NCBI GenBank assembly: GCA_030055465.1
Contig: JASFYF010000001.1
Span: forward strand, 227,179-291,178
Reading direction: 5' to 3'
DNA from: Candidatus Nezhaarchaeota archaeon
GTDB lineage: Archaea; Thermoproteota; Methanomethylicia; Nezhaarchaeales; WYZ-LMO8
DNA: 64,000 nt
Both the position numbers and the translations under genes were made by a program. The notes under the pieces are model-generated. The model was not told the DNA's origin. It did no database searches and saw only the letters and a list, made by a program, of their open reading frames with translations. Shown here one piece after another: positions 1 to 8,396 of the stretch (positions are counted from its first letter, which is position 1; every line of letters begins with the position of its first letter).

Positions 1-91
1 GGATGAGCGGAATCCGGTTGATGGATGCTGCAAGGACGAAGCCGGGGGCGCGGCTCCTAACAAGTTTCAACAGCCCTGCAACATCAAGCAA
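1..91 (-). CDS. possible 5' end of a gene cut by the window edge
   Basis: Directly behind the DegT gene and overlapping its last codons, an open frame starts at a TTG (position 91) and stays open for 30 residues to the window edge. The encoded start, MLDVAGLLKLVRSR followed by a hydrophobic stretch, looks protein-like, and the overlap fits translational coupling. No Shine-Dalgarno sequence is visible and the fragment is too short to assign to a family, so it may be chance. Confidence 0.3.
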   Translation of the reverse strand, partial: MLDVAGLLKLVRSRAPGFVLAASINRIPLI

Positions 92-1214
92 GCTCAGCGA
101 GCGTTTTCTTGATCGCCTCAGCTACCATTAGCACGTCTTCTTCGCTCATACCATGATGTACTGGTATAGATAGAAGCCTCCGCGAGAGGTCCTCAGTTAC
201 GGGCAGCAACCCCTCTTCGAGGTTGAAGAGCCTTCTGTACAACGGCATGAGGTGGACTGGCGTCCTATAGTAGACGGTTGCACCTATACCCCTCAAGTTC
301 AATGCTTCTTGGAGCTTATCCCTTATGCGCTGGCTACACAGCTTCACAGTGTAAAGGTACCAGTTGTGGACGTAGCCTTCGGGTTCGAACGGCAGCTCCA
401 AGCCTTCAATGCCATCGAGCACTTCGCTCATTATCTTGGCGTTCCTCCTCCTAACCTCTAGGAACTTGGGCAACTTCCTAAGCTGGACAAGCCCTACCGC
501 GGCTTCTACTTCAGGCATCCTGAAGTTTGCCCCAAGCCTAGCCGTTAAAAGCTCGTTTCCCACGACCTCTTGGCCATGGGTTCTAATGGATCTCAACGAC
601 GCAGCCAGATCGCTGTCACCTGTAGTTATCATACCTCCCTCGCCCGTAGCCATGACTTTGCTTGGATAGAAGCTGAAGCAACCAGCAACCCCCAGGGAGC
701 CCGCCTTTCTGCCTTTAAGCTGCGATCCATGAGCTTGGGCTGCATCCTCTACTACCGGTATTCCACGCCTCTCAGCTACGGAGATTATGGAGTCCATGTC
801 AGCCATTAAACCGTATAGATGCACCGGTATTATCGCCTTTGTCCTGCTGGTCATTTTCCTCTCAGCGTCCGTGGGATCCATGGTGTAGGTCTTTGGATCC
901 ACATCAACGAATACGGGTTTTCCCCCCAGCAGAAGCACGGAGTTGGCCGTAGCTACGAACGTTAGCGATGGTACTAGGACCTCGTCACCCTGTTTGATTC
1001 CGAGCGCCATCAATGATAAGCAAAGGGCTGCCGTTCCAGAGCTGACGGCAACGGCTTCCTTAACCCCTATGAAGGCGGCGAACTCCCTCTCGAACAACTT
1101 TACTTTCGGTCCTCCCTCAGGCAGAGAATTCGTTAGAATGCCCCGCCTCAGCACATCGACGACTTCCATTATCTCCTCGTCATCGAAGACGGGCTTGTTT
1201 ATCGGTATATTCAT
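84..1214 (-). CDS. DegT/DnrJ/EryC1/StrS-family sugar aminotransferase
   Basis: A PLP-dependent aminotransferase of the family that aminates keto-sugar nucleotides for glycan or cell-surface sugar synthesis. The protein has 376 residues, full length for the family. It shows the PLP-ring motif VEDAAQAHG near residue 155 and the Schiff-base lysine in SFYPSKVMATGEGG near residue 186. ATG 1214 was chosen over the GTG two codons earlier because GAGGT at 1221-1225 sits at a good distance. It is divergent from the fucose-isomerase-like gene. The actual sugar substrate cannot be read from the sequence; glutamate or another amino acid is the usual amino donor. Confidence 0.9.
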   Translation of the reverse strand: MNIPINKPVFDDEEIMEVVDVLRRGILTNSLPEGGPKVKLFEREFAAFIGVKEAVAVSSGTAALCLSLMALGIKQGDEVLVPSLTFVATANSVLLLGGKPVFVDVDPKTYTMDPTDAERKMTSRTKAIIPVHLYGLMADMDSIISVAERRGIPVVEDAAQAHGSQLKGRKAGSLGVAGCFSFYPSKVMATGEGGMITTGDSDLAASLRSIRTHGQEVVGNELLTARLGANFRMPEVEAAVGLVQLRKLPKFLEVRRRNAKIMSEVLDGIEGLELPFEPEGYVHNWYLYTVKLCSQRIRDKLQEALNLRGIGATVYYRTPVHLMPLYRRLFNLEEGLLPVTEDLSRRLLSIPVHHGMSEEDVLMVAEAIKKTLAELA

Positions 1215-1256
1215 CTTCACACCTCAAAGCTTAGATTATCACTTTAAATCAACGGT

Positions 1257-1291
1257 TAAAAAGCTTTACAACTAGAGGCCAAAGCTTTTTA
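1257..1291. promoter_or_regulatory. 11-bp inverted repeat between divergent genes, probably paired TATA boxes
   Basis: TAAAAAGCTTT at 1257-1267 is exactly complementary to AAAGCTTTTTA at 1281-1291. Each arm carries a TTTTTA-type TATA element facing one of the two divergent genes (starts at 1214 and 1312). The symmetry may be only two mirrored TATA boxes, or an operator controlling both genes. Confidence 0.5.
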
Positions 1292-1311
1292 GTATAGAGG
1301 AGTTGGCGAAA

Positions 1312-2586
1312 ATGCCTCGGGGGTTAGGGATCAATGAGGAGAAGGCGTCTAAACGGGTTTCGCTTATAGGTGTGGGATCTCGAGTACACCCGCTGCACCA
1401 TCAGCTTTCCGTCTTTGAATGGTTTCTAAGAGCGATGGAGAGCTCCGGCCTCGAAGTCAACGTTCTCTCAGAGCCGGTGATGTCGGTTGAGGAGGCTCAA
1501 ACCGTCCGCCAGCGCGTCCTCGAATCGCAGGGCCACCTCTTCATAGCTCATTTAACAGGCGGCACCTCTAAAACCGCCGTTGAAATAGCAAAGTGGAGCT
1601 CTTCACCTGTTACCCTACTAGCTCATGAAGGGGACAACTCCTTGCCATCGTGTTTAGAGGCAAAGACCAGGTTAAGGGCACTAGGTCTTGAGGTAAGAGC
1701 CAAGCTTCTATCGGAAAATGGCGACTGGAACCTTAAAGGCGAAACCGAAAGCTTCGAGGGCTGCATGACGCTTCTAGGGAGTGTTTCGCCGAGGACCTTC
1801 GACGTGACGTGCCCAGCAACCCTAGCCCAAAGGCTGAAAGTCAAGGTGAAGCACGTAACCTACCCCGAGCTCGAAAAATACATGGGGATGTGCAAAAGCG
1901 ATGCTGAGCTCTTCAGTGAATTCCTATCAGAATTTAAAGGTTCACTTCAAGTGCCTAGAGATGAGCTGCTAAAAAGCTTGAAGCTCAAAGAAGCTGTTCG
2001 AAGCGCCTTAGAACATTCAGGTTGCCGAACATTCACGGTCGATTGCTTCGAGTTCATTAAAGTGCTTAACGTGACGCCTTGCTTGGCCATGTCTTTTCTA
2101 GCAAAGGAGGGAATCCTAGGAGTGTGCGAGTGCGACGTTCAAGCCGCAGCGTGCATGATGTCGCTGCGGGATTTAGTCCCGCCGTTCATGGGTAACATCG
2201 CCTCCCTGAAAGGTGAAAGAATGGTTGTAGCCCACTGCACCGCCCCTATAACTCTGGCGGGCGATGCTACCAAGGTAAAATTGAAGAGCCACTTTGAAAC
2301 GGGGAGCAGCGTTTCGATTGACGTGCCTTTAAGGTTGGGCGGCGCCGTTCTCGCAAGTTGCGACCCACAGCTCCGAAGAGCCTATGTGCTTGAATGCTAC
2401 GTGAGTGGGGTGCAGCTTGAAAGCGATAAATTATGCCGTACGCAGGTGCTACTGGATGTAAAGTCCAAGGCTTCTATCATCCTGGAGAGGTGGCCTAGTG
2501 GTCACGCGGTGCTAGCCGTCCACTTGAGCGTGGAGGAGGTTAAGAGGAGCCTTAGGAGGCGTGGATTTGATGTGGAGGAGGTCTAG
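1312..2586 (+). CDS. L-fucose/L-arabinose isomerase-like protein
   Basis: A 424-residue protein with the architecture of the archaeal fucose-isomerase-like family (COG2407 type). The N-terminal half looks like two Rossmann-like domains, with HLTGGTSKTAVEIAKW near residue 85. The C-terminal half carries the isomerase-like motif VAHCTAPITL near residue 307 and a following H-x-E-x-G-S. Family members interconvert ketoses and aldoses, but many archaeal members are unassigned. ATG 1312 was preferred to TTG 1303 because GAGGAG at 1297-1302 is too close to the latter. The divergent neighbour is a sugar aminotransferase, so a role in nucleotide- or deoxy-sugar metabolism is a reasonable inference. 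Confidence 0.6.
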   Translation: MPRGLGINEEKASKRVSLIGVGSRVHPLHHQLSVFEWFLRAMESSGLEVNVLSEPVMSVEEAQTVRQRVLESQGHLFIAHLTGGTSKTAVEIAKWSSSPVTLLAHEGDNSLPSCLEAKTRLRALGLEVRAKLLSENGDWNLKGETESFEGCMTLLGSVSPRTFDVTCPATLAQRLKVKVKHVTYPELEKYMGMCKSDAELFSEFLSEFKGSLQVPRDELLKSLKLKEAVRSALEHSGCRTFTVDCFEFIKVLNVTPCLAMSFLAKEGILGVCECDVQAAACMMSLRDLVPPFMGNIASLKGERMVVAHCTAPITLAGDATKVKLKSHFETGSSVSIDVPLRLGGAVLASCDPQLRRAYVLECYVSGVQLESDKLCRTQVLLDVKSKASIILERWPSGHAVLAVHLSVEEVKRSLRRRGFDVEEV

Positions 2587-2720
2587 GGATAGTTTCAGTC
2601 ATCGTTAACTGCCATATGTCAACAATTTTCTCGGAGGAGACACCGTTGCTCACCCTCCCAATGTTGGAGGACTCAAAGGAGGTTTAACGCTTATAAAGCG
2701 GGCAAAAGGAAGCTATTTGT

Positions 2721-3059
2721 ATGCCCACCTTGAATACTGGTCTCATAATAGCGGGTGCTTACGCCGACAAGTCAAGAAGGGTTCTGATGGCTCAAGTAAA
2801 GGGCAAGGTGGATCCCAAGGAGGCGGTCAGAGCGGTAGGCGAGCTGAACAAGGTCCTGTTCGAAGTGATCGTCAACAACCTAAGGTTGGATAAAGGAGAT
2901 GTTGTTAGGGTGGTCATTGACTACGATGTAAGGGATGGACAGATCAAGTGGAACTTCGATGCGCTGAGAGTTGAAGCCTTCAAAAGGGTGCCCAGCAAGG
3001 AAGTGGATGAAAAAGTGAGAGAGGTCTCCGCAAGGATATTTGGTTTCAAAAGTGCTTAG
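2721..3059 (+). CDS. DUF2258-family archaeal protein
   Basis: A 112-residue protein resembling the archaeal DUF2258 family, which is found mainly in Thermoproteota. It begins with the recognisable LNTGLIIAGAYADKSRR block, followed by ELNKVLFEVIVNNLRLDKGDVVRV and an acidic-aromatic tail. It is shorter than most relatives, which have an added C-terminal segment. A TATA box, CGCTTATAAAGCG around 2690, lies about 27 bp before the ATG, so the mRNA is probably leaderless. Function is unknown. The gene is convergent with alba, with a short AT-rich gap. Confidence 0.65.
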   Translation: MPTLNTGLIIAGAYADKSRRVLMAQVKGKVDPKEAVRAVGELNKVLFEVIVNNLRLDKGDVVRVVIDYDVRDGQIKWNFDALRVEAFKRVPSKEVDEKVREVSARIFGFKSA

Positions 3060-3150
3060 AAGTTCAAGGCCAGCAAAAACGACAATTTTTCCATAAAAAA
3101 GGGAGTGGTAGAGCAATGATAAAAAACGTTTTCGCTTATCGCCGATTTGT

Positions 3151-3444
3151 TTATGCTTTTCTCTCAAGCGTTACCTCTATCGTTGAGACGTTTCTGGCTT
3201 GGTCTCCTTCGCCTACCTTCTCTGTGTCTATCTTCACATCGGTTATGTCAACTTGGTTCATTAGGAACCTCGTCTTTACTATTTCGGCTGCGTCAACAGC
3301 CTTCGAGATGGCCCTGCCTCTAGCCTTTATCACAACCTTGTTAGCTCCTTGGTTAAACTGTATCACCGTTGCTAATACGTAGTTCATGGTTGGTTTGTTA
3401 CCTACGAGAACTACATTCTCTCCGGCCGACTTGGGTTTGCTCAT
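3151..3444 (-). CDS. alba: DNA/RNA-binding protein Alba
   Basis: A 97-residue chromatin protein of the Alba superfamily, which coats and bridges archaeal DNA and also binds RNA. It shows the conserved start with GKKP-like [12 protein letters not shown], the basic loop [15 protein letters not shown], and the beta-hairpin end [11 protein letters not shown]. In relatives the lysine of this region is the site of acetylation, removed by Sir2, and a Sir2 homologue lies at 16.3-17.1 kb. A GGAGGTC Shine-Dalgarno lies just before the ATG. Length is normal for the family. Confidence 0.97.
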   Translation of the reverse strand: MSKPKSAGENVVLVGNKPTMNYVLATVIQFNQGANKVVIKARGRAISKAVDAAEIVKTRFLMNQVDITDVKIDTEKVGEGDQARNVSTIEVTLERKA

Positions 3445-3524
3445 AGCTCAAGACCTCCGACTCGATGGTTCCGGTGTAACAGATAGTTTGCCTTCTTCGC
3501 CAGTTTTAAACCCTTCGCTTCCAA

Positions 3525-4283
3525 TCAGCGGAAGAGGTCTTCTTCAGGGGACATTACCAGGTCCTTTATTGAGGATGTGAGGTCTACATTGTACTTTAAA
3601 CCTCTAACAATAGCTGCCGGGATGCCTTCACCTGCCTGGCCTATCACCAGCTCCGCCGCCGACGCTATCTCGTCGGCTACCGCTATGGCTGTAGCTTTCA
3701 GCTCGTAGCCGAAAAGGTCTCGGTCACCTCTTCTATCCCTTAATGGTTTAATCCCAGCTATGCCAATTGCTACGTTTACCTGGCCCCTCCTGAAGGGTCT
3801 TCCATGCGTGTCGCTTATTACGACCGCTATGTCCACTCCCCTAGCCTCTCTGAAGAAGCGCCTTATCCTACGCGCCTCTTCATCGGGATCCGGCGGAAGC
3901 GTTGTGGCGCTCAAACCCCCATCAACGTTTGATACGTCTACCCCAGCGTTCGCGCACACAAAGCCGTGCCTCGTCTCGCATATTATTAACCCGTTCCTAG
4001 TGCGAATTATTCTAGCCGTCTCCCTCAGTATAACCTCAACGAGCTCTGGAGGCTTCCCCAAGCTTCTCGACAGCATCACTGCTTCTTTCGATGGTTTGAC
4101 TTCGCTTAACCTGTAAATAAGCCCCTTCGATTTAGAGATAACCTTATGCGTGACAACCAAGACGTCCCCATCTTGGAGTGAAATCCCCTGCCGATCTATA
4201 GCTTCGCAAAGCAACTTGGCAACATCGTCGCCAGCCTTCACCGGCACCGGCACGCCTTTTATGGGTATTATCCTTATCTCCAT
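3525..4283 (-). CDS. cofE: coenzyme F420-0:L-glutamate ligase (CofE)
   Basis: A 252-residue GTP-dependent ligase that adds gamma-linked glutamates to F420-0, the last steps of coenzyme F420 synthesis in the cytosol. Recognisable blocks are the N-terminal GDDVAKLL, EDGD-like LQDGDVLVVTHKVISKSKG, FVCANAGVDVSN, and ISDTHGRPFRRGQVNVAIG with metal- and nucleotide-binding residues. The ATG at 4283 (MEIRIIPI) matches the family start better than 4301. It implies that the organism makes and uses F420, a deazaflavin hydride carrier. No other cof gene is nearby. Confidence 0.93.
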   Translation of the reverse strand: MEIRIIPIKGVPVPVKAGDDVAKLLCEAIDRQGISLQDGDVLVVTHKVISKSKGLIYRLSEVKPSKEAVMLSRSLGKPPELVEVILRETARIIRTRNGLIICETRHGFVCANAGVDVSNVDGGLSATTLPPDPDEEARRIRRFFREARGVDIAVVISDTHGRPFRRGQVNVAIGIAGIKPLRDRRGDRDLFGYELKATAIAVADEIASAAELVIGQAGEGIPAAIVRGLKYNVDLTSSIKDLVMSPEEDLFR

Positions 4284-4476
4284 AGGCTGAGTCCCACCCA
4301 TTGAAATCTACTTCGGTCCTTGCGCTACCGCCATTGCGTGGGGTCCAAGCTTGAAGGCTCCCTGCAGCAGCTGTCACATAAGCATTTCCGTGTTCCACGC
4401 TAAGCCCCAGCGCACAGCCATCCGAGCTATAAGTTTAAGTAGTTTTGGAGCATCCTCTCACGCAAGAGGAAGTAAA

Positions 4477-4953
4477 ATGAGTGAACTCAACAACCAAATG
4501 GTTGAAGTTAAAGTCACCGGAATAGCAATGGCCGGGACCCCGCAAGGCCCTGTCCCGGTGGCGGTGCTCGAGGACCCACGTGAAAGGGTGCTTCTACTAG
4601 TTATGGATGGGGCACAAGCTTTAGCTATTCAGTGCACGTTAGACGGAGAGACCGTCCAGTCGACTCATGGCTTTATGTTAGAGGTGTTGAAAAGCCTCAA
4701 AGCCAGCTTTAAGGAAGCCGTGCTCTACGATGTAAAAGAATCAAGGTTCCTCTCAAAAGCAGTTCTCGAGACGAAAAGCGGAGTTATGGAGATCGATGGA
4801 AGAGCAGGGGACGTCGTAACCTTGGCCATACTTGCCAAAGCTCCAATAATGGTGTCCGACAAGGTCATGAATAAAGCCTCGCTAAGCAAGGAAGAGCTGT
4901 ACAAAGCCTCGGAGCAAGGTGAGGCGGCTCAAGAAGGTGAGGCGGCTAAGTAG
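4477..4953 (+). CDS. DUF151 bifunctional-nuclease-family protein
   Basis: A 158-residue member of the DUF151/bifunctional nuclease family, present in many archaea and bacteria. Thermotoga and plant members have in vitro RNase and DNase activity, but cellular roles are unclear. The core VAVLEDPRERVLLLVMDGAQALAIQ and FKEAVLYDVKESRFLSKAVLE are typical, as is the closing DVVTLAILAKAPIMVSDKV. The tail is acidic and Glu/Ala-rich with a short repeat (GEAAQEGEAAK). The ATG at 4477 was chosen because the family domain begins there. A TATA-like CTATAAGTTT lies at 4428-4437. Confidence 0.8.
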   Translation: MSELNNQMVEVKVTGIAMAGTPQGPVPVAVLEDPRERVLLLVMDGAQALAIQCTLDGETVQSTHGFMLEVLKSLKASFKEAVLYDVKESRFLSKAVLETKSGVMEIDGRAGDVVTLAILAKAPIMVSDKVMNKASLSKEELYKASEQGEAAQEGEAAK

Positions 4954-5124
4954 GGCCCCCTCACCGGTTTTTCTGAAGCCAAACTCTTCAACGCGTTCCC
5001 ACTTAGTTCCTCGCTCTTCAGTGCGAGGTTTTCAGGTACAAATCTCCTTAAATTCGAATAGGGCTAATCGCCTCCTCGTTAAAGCTTATTACATCGTCCT
5101 TGCCTCTACTTAAAGGCGATTGGC

Positions 5125-5979
5125 ATGGCGGTTTTGAATATCGTTCTCCGAATGCTATTGACGGCAACCGTGTTCGTGTGGGTTACGGCGGCGAGCCTGC
5201 CCGTCTGCCACGCGATAGAAGAGCCCAATGCAACGATAGAGGTGTACGCCAATGGAGCGGCCTATGTAACGTTGAGCGTACCGGAGGTTGTAAACGAGAG
5301 CCTGACTCTACCAATCATAGGTAAACCAGAAAATAACACCATCACGGTGAGCGATGATGAGGGCATCCCGCTACAATTCATTATGGGCGAAGGCGTGTTG
5401 GAGGTGTACGCTCTAGGCTCCTCAATGGTTACAGTAGAATACGCTACGTACAGCCTCTGCTCCATGCAGATGGGTCTCTGGACCATAAACATCTCGTCCC
5501 CCTACGCCTTCAGCGTAATCCTACCGAGAGGTGCTGAAGTAACTTACGTGGATCGCGCCCCCAGCGCGGTGACCGTGCAGGACGGCAAGATAGTCATGTC
5601 CTTCTCAAAGGGCCCGACACAGATGAGATACATCATGCCAGCCCTATATCCAGGCGGAGAGGGAGGCCAGGAGGGGCCCGCTGATGGTGGCGGTGTGCTC
5701 ACGCCGGTTCTCTGGCCTCTAATAGCTGTCGGAGCCGTGGCAGCATCCGCCGTCGGAGTTCTGGTGGTGGCGATCACGAAGAGAAAGCCAGTAGCTGGAG
5801 TAGAGGAGGCGGTGGTGAGCTACTTGAAGAAGAGGGGGGGCTCAGCCTTCCAAGATGAGATATCGCGTGACCTCTCACTTCCAAAAAGCACGCTTTCAAG
5901 AGCCGTAACTTCACTCAAAAATAAAGGCATGGTGAGGGTTAAAAGAGTTTCAAGAAGAAATTACGTGGTCTTATCTTAA
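5125..5979 (+). CDS. membrane-anchored winged-helix regulator with extracytoplasmic domain
   Basis: A 284-residue protein in four parts: a signal peptide/anchor (residues 1-30); a beta-rich extracytoplasmic domain (about 31-185); one transmembrane helix (about 193-220) ending in basic KRKP; and a C-terminal cytoplasmic winged helix (about 226-284) with AFQDEISRDLSLPKSTLSRAV as helix-turn-helix and a basic wing. This is the plan of archaeal membrane-bound transcription factors (COG2512-like), in which an outside domain may signal to a DNA-binding domain. No dedicated target gene adjoins it. The ligand is unknown. Confidence 0.75.
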   Translation: MAVLNIVLRMLLTATVFVWVTAASLPVCHAIEEPNATIEVYANGAAYVTLSVPEVVNESLTLPIIGKPENNTITVSDDEGIPLQFIMGEGVLEVYALGSSMVTVEYATYSLCSMQMGLWTINISSPYAFSVILPRGAEVTYVDRAPSAVTVQDGKIVMSFSKGPTQMRYIMPALYPGGEGGQEGPADGGGVLTPVLWPLIAVGAVAASAVGVLVVAITKRKPVAGVEEAVVSYLKKRGGSAFQDEISRDLSLPKSTLSRAVTSLKNKGMVRVKRVSRRNYVVLS

Positions 5980-6076
5980 GCTCCTCAACAAAGGCCGCAA
6001 CGGATGGATTTGATGCACTAATATGGAGGTTTAAGGGGTCTTCAGGTTTCGGTAAAGCGTTGGCGGAAGGCCTAAG

Positions 6077-6502
6077 CTAGAGGGGCCGTATTGTCCCGAG
6101 CTTTCTTCTGATGTGTTCCGCTACCGCTTCGAGCTCGGCGAAGTTGCTGCGCAATGCCGGCCAGTGAACGTCAAGCTTGTCCCCTAACCATCTAGGTATG
6201 ACGTGGATGTGAACGTGGAAAACATGCTGCCATGCTGCCTTACCATTATTCTGAAGGATGTTTACGCCGTCTGCGCTCAGCGCGCTTGCAACTGCTTTAG
6301 CCATGAGGCAAGCGACGCCAAATATATGTGAGGACTCCTCAAAGGGCATTTCAAAGATCGTTGAATAGTGCCTTTTGGGTATTACGAGCATGTGTCCTCT
6401 GTTTACTGGTGCTATATCCATGATAGTAATGCACGTCTCGTCTTCATAGACCTTCGCTGCCCTTTCAAGGCCGTGCGCAATGTTGCAGAACACGCAAGTC
6501 AC
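6077..6502 (-). CDS. HIT-family nucleotide hydrolase
   Basis: A histidine-triad protein (141 residues) of the Hint/FHIT-like superfamily that hydrolyses nucleoside phosphoramidates or dinucleotides. The N-terminal CVFCNI motif and the catalytic HVFHVHIHVIP triad near residue 100 are clear, and the RGHMLVIPKRHY block is typical. GTG 6502 was chosen: the family starts at this CxxC segment, and a TATA-like AATATTTAAG about 35 bp upstream would give a very short leader. The longer frame upstream is basic and unlike the family. Confidence 0.88.
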   Translation of the reverse strand: MTCVFCNIAHGLERAAKVYEDETCITIMDIAPVNRGHMLVIPKRHYSTIFEMPFEESSHIFGVACLMAKAVASALSADGVNILQNNGKAAWQHVFHVHIHVIPRWLGDKLDVHWPALRSNFAELEAVAEHIRRKLGTIRPL

Positions 6503-6615
6503 GGTTGCATCGAGGTACAACAATGCCCTAAAGACACTTAAATATTGCCGCAATAGCCGCCGAACCTTCTTGAACGACAAAACGACAAACTGTTTAAGGC
6601 TGCGGAGTTCCTACA

Positions 6616-7461
6616 TTGTCTCGGTGTCTCAGCTTGTTTAGAGATGCAATAGTGGACGCCCTCAAAGCTGCCAGGGCGAAGTTCATGGAAGTTAGGGGCT
6701 CTGATGAAGCCTACAAGCCGCTTGGCATAGGCGCTGGCGGCGATGTAAGTAGGGTAATCGACATGGAGGCCGAGAACGCGATAGTTGAAGTGCTCAAAGA
6801 GAGGCTCCGCGACTTTACGTTGATCAGCGAAGAGAGCGGCTTTAAGGAATTTGGCCGCGGCGGCTACTTCGTGGTTGTTGATCCGATCGACGGCAGCACG
6901 AACGCTGTGAGGGGTTACCCCGCCTGCAGCTCAGCTGTAGCCATAGCTGAGGGAAGGACGCTTAAAGATATAGCCGCCGCAGGCGTCATGAACCTTGTAA
7001 CGGGCGACATCTACTATGCTGAGAGGGGAGCTGGCTCCTACCTTAACAATGTTAAGGTGAAGGCGCGGGAGCAGGATAAGATCGAGGATGCGTTCATAGC
7101 CTTTGAGCTAAACATCAGAGGTCTAATCAATGGCTACGTTTCTAGGATAGCTGATCTCATAGAGCGCGCGAAACACGTGAGGCTTATAGGCTCCGATGCG
7201 TTGGAGCTGTGCTTCATAGCCTCAGGAACCTCGGATGCCTTCCTGGATTTAAGGGGATTCTTGAGGGCGCCCGACTTCGCCGCTTCAGCCTTCATAGTTA
7301 GCGAGAGCGGCGGAGTGGTAACCGATGCCGGCGGATCTGAGCTCGACTGCAGCCTCGGACCAACCACGAGGTCAACCATAGTTGCGGCCTGCTCGAAAAG
7401 GCTCCACGAAGAGATCATAAGCTATGTAAGGCAGTTCGAGCAGAGTCGAGCTTGCCCTTGA
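6616..7461 (+). CDS. inositol monophosphatase / fructose-1,6-bisphosphatase family phosphatase
   Basis: A Mg-dependent phosphatase of 281 residues. The family motifs are present: SEESG near residue 72, the metal-binding DPIDGSTNAVRG near residue 91, and RLIGSDALELCFIASGTSDAF plus DFAASAFIVSESGGVVTD near residues 190-240. Archaeal members often act both as inositol-1-phosphatase and FBPase in gluconeogenesis, so the substrate is open. The start is TTG 6616; a TATA-like GTTTAAGG about 25 bp upstream suggests a leaderless message divergent from the HIT gene. Confidence 0.85.
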   Translation: MSRCLSLFRDAIVDALKAARAKFMEVRGSDEAYKPLGIGAGGDVSRVIDMEAENAIVEVLKERLRDFTLISEESGFKEFGRGGYFVVVDPIDGSTNAVRGYPACSSAVAIAEGRTLKDIAAAGVMNLVTGDIYYAERGAGSYLNNVKVKAREQDKIEDAFIAFELNIRGLINGYVSRIADLIERAKHVRLIGSDALELCFIASGTSDAFLDLRGFLRAPDFAASAFIVSESGGVVTDAGGSELDCSLGPTTRSTIVAACSKRLHEEIISYVRQFEQSRACP

Positions 7462-7577
7462 AGGCTCAGCACATGAAACCTAGTAGCGCCATCCTACTTT
7501 GGTTCACGGCACAAACATTTTTATCTAAGGCAAATATTAAATGCATAAAAATGTCCGGGCTGTTTTATGGTGGTAGT

Positions 7578-8396
7578 ATGCTCTACTCGATTGGGCAGTT
7601 GCCTGCTCCCGTAGGCTTCCAGCTGATTGGCCTCATATTGCTTATCATAATAATACTGATAATAATAGGATCCTCCATAAAGATGGTCTATGAGTACGAG
7701 AGGGCAGTCATTTTCAGGCTTGGGAGGCTTGTAGGCGCTAAGGGACCTGGGCTCTTCTTTAGGATACCGATAGTCGACAGGTTTGTCAAGGTTGACTTGC
7801 GAATCGTAACTATAGACGTGCCCAAACAGCGCATTGTTACGAAGGACAACGTGACTGTAGACGTCGACGCTGTAATATACTACAGGGTTACAGAGCCCGT
7901 CAAAGCAATAACGGCCGTTGAGAACTATATATATGCAACAAGCATGCTTGGGCAGACAGTGTTGAGAGATGTCATAGGCCAGTCCGAACTCGATGACCTC
8001 TTGACTAAGAGGGAAGAAATCAACAAGAGGTTAACCCAGATACTGGACATCTCCACTGATCCATGGGGGATCAAAGTTACGGCGGTGTCGATAAAGGATG
8101 TAAGCCTTCCCGAAAGCATGCTTAGGGCAATAGCTAAGCAAGCTGAAGCCGAAAGGGAGAGGAGGTCAAGGATAATAGTTGCTGAAGGTGAGCTTCAAGC
8201 TTCAAAAATAATGTCTGAAGCAGCGAAAGCCTACCAGGAAAACCCAATAGCATTAAGGCTTAGGGAGCTTCAAACCCTAACGGACATAGCCAGAGAGAAG
8301 AACATGATAATTGTAGCACCTCAACCGTTTGGAGAAGCAGCTTCAGTCGCTGGGATTGCCTCAAAGATTGCCGAGAGAGAAGTGAAGAAGTCTTGA
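7578..8396 (+). CDS. SPFH/Band 7 stomatin-like membrane protein
   Basis: A 272-residue stomatin/prohibitin-type protein that forms membrane-associated oligomers. It has one N-terminal transmembrane helix (about residues 10-35), the SPFH domain starting EYERAVIFRLGRLVGAKGPG with PIVDRFVKVDLR, and a coiled-coil-forming helix rich in Ala/Glu (IAKQAEAERERRSRIIVAEGE). ATG 7578 follows GGTGGT and keeps the usual short N terminus; ATG 7551 is an alternative with a TATA at the right distance. It overlaps the NfeD gene by four bases, the classic stomatin operon partner arrangement. Confidence 0.9.
   Translation: MLYSIGQLPAPVGFQLIGLILLIIIILIIIGSSIKMVYEYERAVIFRLGRLVGAKGPGLFFRIPIVDRFVKVDLRIVTIDVPKQRIVTKDNVTVDVDAVIYYRVTEPVKAITAVENYIYATSMLGQTVLRDVIGQSELDDLLTKREEINKRLTQILDISTDPWGIKVTAVSIKDVSLPESMLRAIAKQAEAERERRSRIIVAEGELQASKIMSEAAKAYQENPIALRLRELQTLTDIAREKNMIIVAPQPFGEAASVAGIASKIAEREVKKS

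Noticed and set aside
377..392. GGTTCGAAC-like string considered as a tRNA T-arm
   Set aside because: It lies inside the DegT coding sequence and no acceptor or anticodon arms can be drawn.
4144..4398. 84-residue frame antisense to and overlapping the cofE start region
   Set aside because: It overlaps the real cofE gene and the DUF151 promoter, with no recognisable protein features.
7452..7577. N-terminal extension of the stomatin-like protein from 7452
   Set aside because: It overlaps the upstream phosphatase gene and the promoter, and the family starts near ATG 7578.
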